Shown: positions 55,161 to 60,724 of the stretch, in pieces
Position numbering within the stretch: position 1 is the first letter of the stretch
How the letters are laid out: the number at the start of each line of letters is the position of its first letter
Assembly (NCBI GenBank): GCA_030145385.1
Contig: JAQYVU010000015.1
Location: 1-60,724, forward strand
DNA length: 60,724 nt
Direction of reading: 5' to 3'
DNA from: Desulfococcaceae bacterium
GTDB taxonomy: Bacteria > Desulfobacterota > Desulfobacteria > Desulfobacterales > Desulfosalsimonadaceae
Program-made: the position numbers and the translations under genes
Notes under the pieces: model-generated
Database searches by the model: none
The model's input: only the letters and a program-made list of their open reading frames with translations
Told to the model about the DNA's origin: nothing

Positions 55161-55249
55161 TTGTAAAAAACTTGTTGATGGCAATTTATGCCACTGTATC
55201 CGCAAATAACATATCACTTATATCAAAATGTTGCAGATGTGTTATTTCA
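55161..55249. repeat. dispersed hairpin repeat G2, CCACTGTATC family
   Basis: TGTAAAAAACTTGTTGATGG, then CCACTGTATCCGCAAATAAC at 55191-55210, then ATATC and a partial inverted partner TGTTATTTCA. The same sequence blocks, in order, occur at 19507-19597. It follows the exported hypothetical gene by six bases. The rest of the gap to 55643 has unassigned open frames only. Confidence 0.6.
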
Positions 55250-55643
55250 TCTTTGACGCGACAATCGTGCGTTGCTGCAGTTTTTCTGCTGTTCAGGATA
55301 CGACTTGTATAATTTCAAGCCTGAATAATATAATTTCAAGCCTGAAAAACCTCACGGAATGAGATGGATTCCGGCCTGCTCACCTGATTTCAGTTTTTCC
55401 TGTTAATGGTATCGACGTCCAGGCGCCTTAAGGTCAGCCCGATGATGTCCTGAAGTGATTTTAAGATATTTTTACCGGAGACAGTGCCGGTTTCATTACA
55501 AGGCGCCTTTTCGATGATAATTTCTGTTAACAGGAATTGAACCTTGATCGTTTCCGTAAGTAGATAAACGAAATATATCCTGAATAGTGGTTTTAGGCAG
55601 GCGGATATCTCCGGTGGGAGGAATAACGTTTTTGTGTAATTTA

Positions 55644-56339
55644 TCACATATTGAAAAATTGATTATACACTTTGTAATGTGACGTGTCCTTGAAATCAAT
55701 GCGTTCAATACAATGATTGTCAAAACTGTATAGTTCAGCCTGCTCACAGGACATGAGTATAGGGGAATGGGTTGAGATAATAAACTGTGCATCTTCCTTG
55801 CTGCTTTTTTCATTCAATAATTCGAGTAAATCAAGTTGCGTTTTGGGTGACAGGGCGGCTTCGGGTTCATCCAGGAAATAAAGTCCTTTCCGGTTATACA
55901 TTGATCTGAAATAAGCCATGGTTGATTGTCCATGCGACTGTGTGAGCAGTGATTCCCCGCCGTACAATTCCAGGATACCGGGACTGTTAACAGCCCATTC
56001 GTCAACAAGCTGAGAAAAATTCCGGAACAATTCAGGGGAAAAAAACGATCCCGGTGCGGTCCCGTTAACCCAATTAATATCTAAGGCATGCTGCAGTTTG
56101 TCCTCGAACCGGTTTTGCTCATATTTCACACGGTTTATGCCTTCCCATATATGAATATTGCATCTGACGCACATTGCTTTGAGAAGCGTCGATTTGCCGG
56201 TGCCGTTTTCACCGGTAAAAACCGTGACCGGTGTTGTCAGGTCCAGTGCTTTGGTTTTCTGTAAAATGGATAGATTAAACGGATAATCTTCCTGGGTTGG
56301 AAATTGATCCTGATTGATTACGAGTTTGTTTACGTGCAT
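55644..56339 (-). CDS. predicted ATPase of the AAA_21/ABC-like group
   Basis: 231 residues. Walker A FTGENGTGKSTLLKA (G43-S50), signature-like LLTQSHGQSTM (about 131-141), and Walker B LYFLDEPEAALSP with D157-E158. The switch is THSPI. The domain is compact with no coiled coil, unlike SMC or RecF. Such ATPases appear alone or with nuclease or toxin partners (for example OLD- or retron-linked ATPases). No partner is adjacent; the frame upstream and the 788-base region beyond it are AT-rich and partly decayed. Confidence 0.82.
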   Translation of the reverse strand: MHVNKLVINQDQFPTQEDYPFNLSILQKTKALDLTTPVTVFTGENGTGKSTLLKAMCVRCNIHIWEGINRVKYEQNRFEDKLQHALDINWVNGTAPGSFFSPELFRNFSQLVDEWAVNSPGILELYGGESLLTQSHGQSTMAYFRSMYNRKGLYFLDEPEAALSPKTQLDLLELLNEKSSKEDAQFIISTHSPILMSCEQAELYSFDNHCIERIDFKDTSHYKVYNQFFNM

Positions 56340-56643
56340 AGATGGTTTCCAATCATTGGCATAACAGGTTGGTGAAAATCTATTATGCTTGTCAATACGG
56401 CGTTAAAATAGACACTTTAAATACTCATTTAAAGAGATAAACTCCGCGTTTCTGAATTTGATAACGAAATTTCAGTATCTTAACTATATGTGTTCAAAAA
56501 TTTCAAGTATTGAATTTCAAGCAAATATCTGTACAATATAGGATTGAAATTGTAATGTATTAAATTCAATCATTGATTCTGTATTATCTGATACAATGAT
56601 GTATCAATATTCCCGCATTCATTCTGATGTGCAGTACTGTCAA

Positions 56644-56674
56644 AATACACCAAAGGCATTGCCTTTAGTGTATT
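56644..56674. repeat. 14-bp palindrome in AT-rich gap
   Basis: AATACAC C AAAGGC ATT GCCTTT A GTGTATT: a stem of 13 pairs with one mismatch and a three-base loop. No T-run follows. It lies about 105 bases before the nitronate monooxygenase pseudogene. The rest of 56340-56779 shows no gene. Confidence 0.6.
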
Positions 56675-56779
56675 CACGAATCATCCGGTTCTTCATTCTT
56701 TTCTGGCATGAATTTTGAAAATAATAAATATAACCTTTCTACTTTAACCTGAATTCAGGTTTGATAATGGAATCCATTC

Positions 56780-57120
56780 ATGCATGCTAACCGATTATCC
56801 CAATTGCTGAATACTCGTTATCCGGGCATTCAGGCAGGAATGGTCTGGGCGTCTGACTGGCATCTTGCGTCAGCCTTCAGTAATGCAGTAATGCAGGTAG
56901 GCTGGGTACCCTGGGGCTGGTACAGATGAGTTGTCCGGCATCATTGGAAACGAGTTTTAACCGGAACAGGGCCGGATCGGTTTTGGGAGACTTAAAAGAC
57001 GGCACATTTCAGGCCGGCCAGTCTTCCGGACTGGTAGCCGACATTGTTCCTGTTCGTAAACTGGTGCCGCAGCTGATTGATGAATACAACGCGGCCCGAA
57101 ACTCTTTAGCGATATTGTGA
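56780..57120 (+). pseudogene. nitronate monooxygenase (2-nitropropane dioxygenase-like) pseudogene with large internal deletion
   Basis: The first frame from ATG 56780 reads MHANRLSQLLNTRYPGIQAG, then MVWASDWHLASAFSNAVMQ, the N-terminal barrel strand and FMN region of the NMO/FabK-like family (expected IQGGMxWVSxxxLAxAVSNAG). After a frameshift the sequence reads GRLGTLGLVQM and goes straight into the family C-terminus RNRAGSVLGDLKDGTFQAGQ, SSGLVADIVPVRKLVPQL. About 250 codons of the barrel are missing (full length about 330-370). The end is seven bases before the VOC gene, which suggests the two were once an operon. Confidence 0.75.
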
Positions 57121-57127
57121 GTACATT

Positions 57128-57721
57128 ATGATTAAATATAACGGAATTAACCATCTGGCATTTGCAACCGCTGATATGGATATGACCATTCGCTATTGGC
57201 GGGATCTTCTGGGAATGCGTCTTGTGGCGGGAATCGGTGACAATAAATACCGGCATTATTTTTTTGAACTGTCGGAAACGGATATGGTGGCTTTTTTTGA
57301 ATGGCCGGATGTGGAAAAGATCGATGAAAAGGATCACGGTGTTCCGGTGAATGCTCCTTTGGCCTTTGATCATGTGTCGTTCGGTGTTGAAACCAGTGAT
57401 GGCCTCTGGGAGTTAAAAGATAAAATTGCCGCCGCCGGTTTCTGGGTGTCTGAAGTCATTGATCATGGCTTTATCCATTCGGTCTATACGTTTGACCCGA
57501 ATAATATTCCCATTGAGTTCAGTGTTGCGGTTAGAGATATTGATTTAAGAAGATTTCCGCAGATGAAAGATGCGGCTCCGTCGCAGGTTTCTTTAGAAGG
57601 CGCGGATCCTGTTCCCGGTTTCTGGCCGGAAGTCGACCGCTCCGCAAGGGGCAACGATCGTGAAGTTTTTCCCGGCGAGGGGATGGTGCTTGCCGGTTTG
57701 GCAGAAAAAATAAAAAAATAA
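57128..57721 (+). CDS. glyoxalase/VOC family protein
   Basis: 197 residues. The VOC fold starts INHLAFATADMDMTIRYWRD, with HYFFELSETDMVAFFEW, AFDHVSFGVETSDGLWELKD, SVYTFDPNNIPIEFS. Metal ligands are plausibly H9, an Asp/Glu in the middle, H about 78 and E about 138. The C-terminal 45 residues are an extension outside the domain (SLEGADPVPGFWPEVDRSAR). Such VOC proteins include dioxygenases and epimerases; the reaction is not predictable. It follows the NMO pseudogene by seven bases and precedes the CoA-disulfide reductase by 37, so they may be cotranscribed. Confidence 0.82.
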   Translation: MIKYNGINHLAFATADMDMTIRYWRDLLGMRLVAGIGDNKYRHYFFELSETDMVAFFEWPDVEKIDEKDHGVPVNAPLAFDHVSFGVETSDGLWELKDKIAAAGFWVSEVIDHGFIHSVYTFDPNNIPIEFSVAVRDIDLRRFPQMKDAAPSQVSLEGADPVPGFWPEVDRSARGNDREVFPGEGMVLAGLAEKIKK

Positions 57722-57758
57722 ATATTCAGTCGGATACAAGCGATAAGGGGGAAACTGA

Positions 57759-59450
57759 ATGAAGCTTTTGATTATCGGCGGGGTTGCCGGCGGTGCCACG
57801 GCTGCAGCCAGGGCGAGGCGGTTAAATGAAAATGCGGAGATTGTTCTTTTTGAAAGGGGAGAATATATTTCTTTCGCCAATTGCGGGCTGCCTTATTATA
57901 TCGGTGATGTGATCAAGGATAGAAAAAGCCTGTTTGTGACAACCGTGCCTGAATTTAAAAAACGATATGCCATCGACATCCGAATATTCACTGAAGTGAC
58001 CGCTATTGACAGGGAAAATAAACAGGTCGAAGTCAAAAACCTGAAGACCGGGGAAATATACCGCGAATCATATGATAAAATAATATTGTCACCCGGAGCA
58101 GAACCTTTCAGGCCGAACATAGAGGGAATCCATCTGGATAATATTTATAATCTTCGGAATATTCCGGATACCGACAAGATCAAGGCGGTTATTGATGAAA
58201 AAAAACCGGAATCCGCAGTGGTTGTGGGGGGCGGTTTTATCGGCCTTGAAATGGCGGAAAATCTTGCCATTCGGGGTGTAAAAACAACCATTGTTGAAAA
58301 GCTGGACCAGGTGATGCCGTCTTTAGACTTTGAAATGGCAAGTTTTATGTCCGCGCATTTAAAGGAAAAAGGCGTGGCGTGTTTTTTAGGTGACGGCATC
58401 CGGTCTTTTTCTGAAAACCACGGCCGCCTGACGGTTCACACGGAAAACGGCAGACAGCTGGAATGTGATCTGGCCATTTTGTCCATCGGTGTTAAGCCTG
58501 AAAACAGACTGGCCGGGGAAGCGGGCCTTGATATCGGCAGCCGGGGAGGGGTGAAGGTCAGCGCCACAATGCAGACTTCTGATCCGGATATCTATGCGGT
58601 GGGCGATGCCGTTGAAGTGACGGATTATGTTTCCGGGCTTAATACCATGACGCCTCTGGCCGGCCCGGCCAATAAACAGGGCCGGATTGCCGCCGACAAT
58701 GTAATGGGCCGAAGAAGCATTTTCAACGGAACACTCGGGACGTCGGTGGTTAAGATGTTTGATTTGACGGTGGCGTCCACCGGCGCGAATGAGAGATTCC
58801 TTGCCGCCAGTAAAATCCCGTTTCTTGCCAGTTATACCCATTCCGGGTCCCATGCGTCGTATTATCCCGGAGCCGAAATGATGGCCGTCAAGCTGTTTTT
58901 TTCTCCCGGCACCGGTAAAATTTTAGGCGCTCAGATTATCGGCAAGCAAGGGGTGGATAAACGCATCGATGTTATTGCCACAGCGATTTACGGTTCAATG
59001 ACGGTTTACGACCTTGAGGAACTTGAGCTGGCGTATGCTCCCCCTTATTCGTCGGCAAAAGATCCGGTCAATATTGCCGGGTTCGTCGCAGCCAATATCC
59101 TCAAAGGTGATGTCAAAAACATCAACTGGAATGAGCTGATCGACATTGACCCGGATACAAATGTGCTGGTTGACTTGAGAAATAAGGATGAATTGAAAGA
59201 AGCCGGCTGGATCAACGGGGCGATCCATATCCCGCTGCCGGAATTGAGGAGTCGGGTTAACGAACTGGACCCGGGCAAGAACTATATTCTGTTCTGTGCC
59301 ATTGGTCTCAGGGGGTATGTAGGGTACCGGATTCTGTCTCAAAAAGGCTTTAAAGCCCAGAATTTGAGCGGTGGATATAAAACGTTTTTGGGGGCAAAGG
59401 AAAAAATCATGGTGGAATCGCCCGATACACCGCTTTGGAGAGCAGAGTAG
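57759..59450 (+). CDS. CoA-disulfide reductase with C-terminal rhodanese domain (CoADR-RHD)
   Basis: 563 residues. FAD motif IIGGVAGGATAAARARRLNE (about 5-24). C42 in FANCGLPYYIG is the single redox Cys typical of CoADR/NADH peroxidase-type enzymes rather than the CxxxxC of thioredoxin reductase. NAD motif VVGGGFIGLEMAENL (about 150-165), FAD-binding DPDIYAVGDAVEV. From about 455 a rhodanese domain has IDIDPDTNVLVDLRN and an active Cys in FCAIGLRG (about 512). Such fusions reduce CoA-disulfides, persulfides or polysulfides. It follows the VOC gene; the ATG has AAGGGGGAAA upstream. Confidence 0.9.
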   Translation: MKLLIIGGVAGGATAAARARRLNENAEIVLFERGEYISFANCGLPYYIGDVIKDRKSLFVTTVPEFKKRYAIDIRIFTEVTAIDRENKQVEVKNLKTGEIYRESYDKIILSPGAEPFRPNIEGIHLDNIYNLRNIPDTDKIKAVIDEKKPESAVVVGGGFIGLEMAENLAIRGVKTTIVEKLDQVMPSLDFEMASFMSAHLKEKGVACFLGDGIRSFSENHGRLTVHTENGRQLECDLAILSIGVKPENRLAGEAGLDIGSRGGVKVSATMQTSDPDIYAVGDAVEVTDYVSGLNTMTPLAGPANKQGRIAADNVMGRRSIFNGTLGTSVVKMFDLTVASTGANERFLAASKIPFLASYTHSGSHASYYPGAEMMAVKLFFSPGTGKILGAQIIGKQGVDKRIDVIATAIYGSMTVYDLEELELAYAPPYSSAKDPVNIAGFVAANILKGDVKNINWNELIDIDPDTNVLVDLRNKDELKEAGWINGAIHIPLPELRSRVNELDPGKNYILFCAIGLRGYVGYRILSQKGFKAQNLSGGYKTFLGAKEKIMVESPDTPLWRAE

Positions 59451-59555
59451 GCCGGAGTAACCGATTTTGTTTATTTCAAATGCAATACGGACCTGTAATT
59501 TATATGAGTATCAGATGACGAATATCCTGACAGATCACAAAATGGAGAAAGTTTT

Positions 59556-60320
59556 ATGACGCTTTTTTACTATGGGGTTATTGCCAGTCTGCTGGCCGGG
59601 ATGGCAACCGGTGTCGGCGCATTACCGGCGTTTTTTTTTAAGAATGTGTCCCGTAATGTTTTAAACACCATGTTGGGGGCGTCTGCGGGTGTGATGCTGG
59701 CAGCCACCTCGTTTTCGCTGGTCATTCCCGGTATTGAAAGCGGAGAAATCGTAATGCCGGGTTTTGGGGTGTATATCGTTGTGTTCGGAATGCTTTCAGG
59801 TGCCGTGGTGCTGGATCTGATTGACAAATATCTTCCGCATGAACATTTTATTAAAGGCCCGGAAGGTCCGTCTTCCAAGCTTAAGCGAATATGGCTGTTT
59901 GTGATCGCTATTACCATTCACAATTTTCCGGAAGGAATGGCGGTCGGGGTCGGATTCGGAACCGGGGATATCAGCAGCGGCATCAGCCTTGCCATTGGGA
60001 TCGGGATTCAGAATATGCCGGAAGGGCTCGCGGTCGCTCTGCCGCTGCTTAGCCTGGGATACAGCCGCTGGAAAGCTTTTTTGATCGCTGCTTTAACAGG
60101 CCTGGTGGAGCCTATTGGCGGCATACTGGGTGCCGGTGCGGTTACCGTATTCTATCCGGTGCTGCCGTTTGCCCTGGCATTTGCGGCCGGTGCCATGCTG
60201 TTTGTCATCAGTGATGAAATTATCCCTGAGACGCATTCGCAGGGAAAGTCGCGCCAGGCAACTTACGGGGTGATGGTCGGGTTTGTCATTATGATGGCGT
60301 TGGATAATCTGCTGGGATAA
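59556..60320 (+). CDS. ZIP family divalent metal transporter
   Basis: 254 residues with about eight TM segments. The metal-binding signature is HNFPEGMAVGVGFG (TM4) and QNMPEGLAVALPLL (TM5), as in ZupT-type ZIP proteins. A variable loop (about 85-110, LPHEHFIKGPEGPSSKLKRI) has a short His pair. ZIP proteins import Zn, Fe or Mn. In this window it may balance the Czc-like exporter, or supply metal to peroxide-linked enzymes next to it. The ATG follows GGAGAAAG. Repeat B4 starts two bases after its stop. Confidence 0.9.
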   Translation: MTLFYYGVIASLLAGMATGVGALPAFFFKNVSRNVLNTMLGASAGVMLAATSFSLVIPGIESGEIVMPGFGVYIVVFGMLSGAVVLDLIDKYLPHEHFIKGPEGPSSKLKRIWLFVIAITIHNFPEGMAVGVGFGTGDISSGISLAIGIGIQNMPEGLAVALPLLSLGYSRWKAFLIAALTGLVEPIGGILGAGAVTVFYPVLPFALAFAAGAMLFVISDEIIPETHSQGKSRQATYGVMVGFVIMMALDNLLG

Positions 60321-60322
60321 AC

Positions 60323-60450
60323 TTTGACGTCTTCGTAAAAAGTCCAACTGCTGCGTTGCGCTTCACCCTTCGCTGCTTCATAGTGCGAAAAGTACGAATC
60401 ATTACTCAGGCTTTGCGCGCCTTACATTTGAACTTTTATACTTTGACGTC
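60323..60450. repeat. dispersed element B (B4)
   Basis: Left arm TTTGACGTCTTCGTAAAAAG followed by TCCAAC; right end TTTGAACTTTTATACTTTGA followed by CGTCG. The arms pair imperfectly, with a GC-rich centre. It begins two bases after the ZIP stop codon and ends 45 bases before the thiol peroxidase start. Confidence 0.7.
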
Positions 60451-60495
60451 GAAACCGGAGTTTTGAAAGGACATTCAAATTTAAGGAGAAAAACC

Positions 60496-60724
60496 ATGGC
60501 TAAAATAACGTTCAAAGAAAATGAGATTAACACCATCGGCAATCTGCCGGCCGTCGGCGTTACGGCACCGGATTTTCAGCTGACCAAAACAGATATGTCG
60601 GATGTTTCACCAAAGGATTTTAAAGGGAAAAGAGTGGTGATTAATATTTTTCCCAGTATTGAAACACCGGTTTGCTCCCTATCTGTCAAACGGTTTAACG
60701 CTGAGGTAGAAAAACTTAAAAATA
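60496..60724 (+). CDS. tpx: thiol peroxidase, 5' part (cut by the window end)
   Basis: The first 76 codons are in view, from ATG at 60496 with TAAGGAG upstream. The start MAKITFKENEINTIGNLPAV, APDFQLTKTDMSDVSPKDFK, then VVINIFPSIETPVCS, where the Cys in TPVC is the peroxidatic residue of Tpx. It reduces hydroperoxides with thioredoxin. The resolving Cys would lie beyond the window. It follows ZIP and repeat B4. Confidence 0.9.
   Translation, partial: MAKITFKENEINTIGNLPAVGVTAPDFQLTKTDMSDVSPKDFKGKRVVINIFPSIETPVCSLSVKRFNAEVEKLKN

Noticed and set aside
55390-55643. Two minus-strand frames (ending TINRKN and RKGAL) next to the ATPase gene
   Set aside because: Each has some protein-like segments, but there is no clear start or family. 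It might be a decayed gene; evidence is too weak to list.

Overview
The window is about 60.7 kb of a mid-GC Gram-negative chromosome. It probably comes from an anaerobic or facultative member of the Desulfobacterota, in the Desulfobacterales style. This is inferred from content: a selenium-associated LysR regulator divergent from yedF, a molybdopterin formate dehydrogenase next to metF, FAD-dependent GlpD, DUF6765 and DUF3783 proteins, PAS-type sensor kinases, and dense families of palindromic intergenic repeats. No rRNA, tRNA, CRISPR array or prophage was recognised. Both ends cut through genes or gene ends.

Layout. 0-8.2 kb: a secreted conserved protein, glpD, a pspA-like gene with a small membrane protein, and a secreted VWA protein divergent from an OmpR/EnvZ-type two-component pair. 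8.6-15.9 kb: a small conserved protein, then a minus-strand heavy-metal export operon (CzcI-like small protein, CzcC-, CzcB- and CzcA-like) whose adaptor has an exceptional His/Asp-rich segment. 15.9-20.7 kb: TrmJ-like methyltransferase, small proteins, the selenium LysR/YedF divergon, a DUF3783 protein and an HD phosphohydrolase. 21.1-32.0 kb: a seven-gene plus-strand export locus (RND adaptor, RND pump, outer-membrane factor; then a second outer-membrane factor, MacA-like adaptor, ABC ATPase, MacB-like permease). 32.2-36.0 kb: a deoxyribosyltransferase-like protein, RNase HI and RecD2. 36.0-45.1 kb: a gene-poor, repeat-rich stretch with a secreted lipase, a STAS-like protein, an IPTL-CTERM surface protein, a DUF6765 protein, a lipoprotein and a PAS histidine kinase. 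45.5-46.6 kb: a REP-associated tyrosine transposase unit bounded by inverted repeats. 46.7-53.7 kb: formate dehydrogenase, MetF, an acyltransferase and a hybrid sensor kinase. 53.8-57.1 kb: AT-rich, partly decayed sequence with a predicted ATPase and a nitronate monooxygenase pseudogene. 57.1-60.7 kb: VOC protein, CoA-disulfide reductase-rhodanese fusion, ZIP transporter and the 5' end of a thiol peroxidase.

How the genes fit together. Much of the window is envelope defence and export: metal efflux, RND and MacAB-type pumps, PspA, and redox and peroxide functions. FDH plus MetF suggests C1/folate metabolism, and YedF plus its LysR suggests selenium physiology, although the FDH here has Cys at the selenocysteine position.

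The most unusual signal is between the genes. At least seven repeat families are present: imperfect 7-bp-period arrays, CTCGTTCCC palindromes, a TTCGTAAAAAGTC-type element, TIR-bounded MITE-like units, and others. Several elements begin within 0-3 bases of a stop codon. The clearest candidate regulatory sites are a nested palindrome between the LysR gene and yedF, and two interleaved inverted repeats in the leader of the OmpR-type response regulator.
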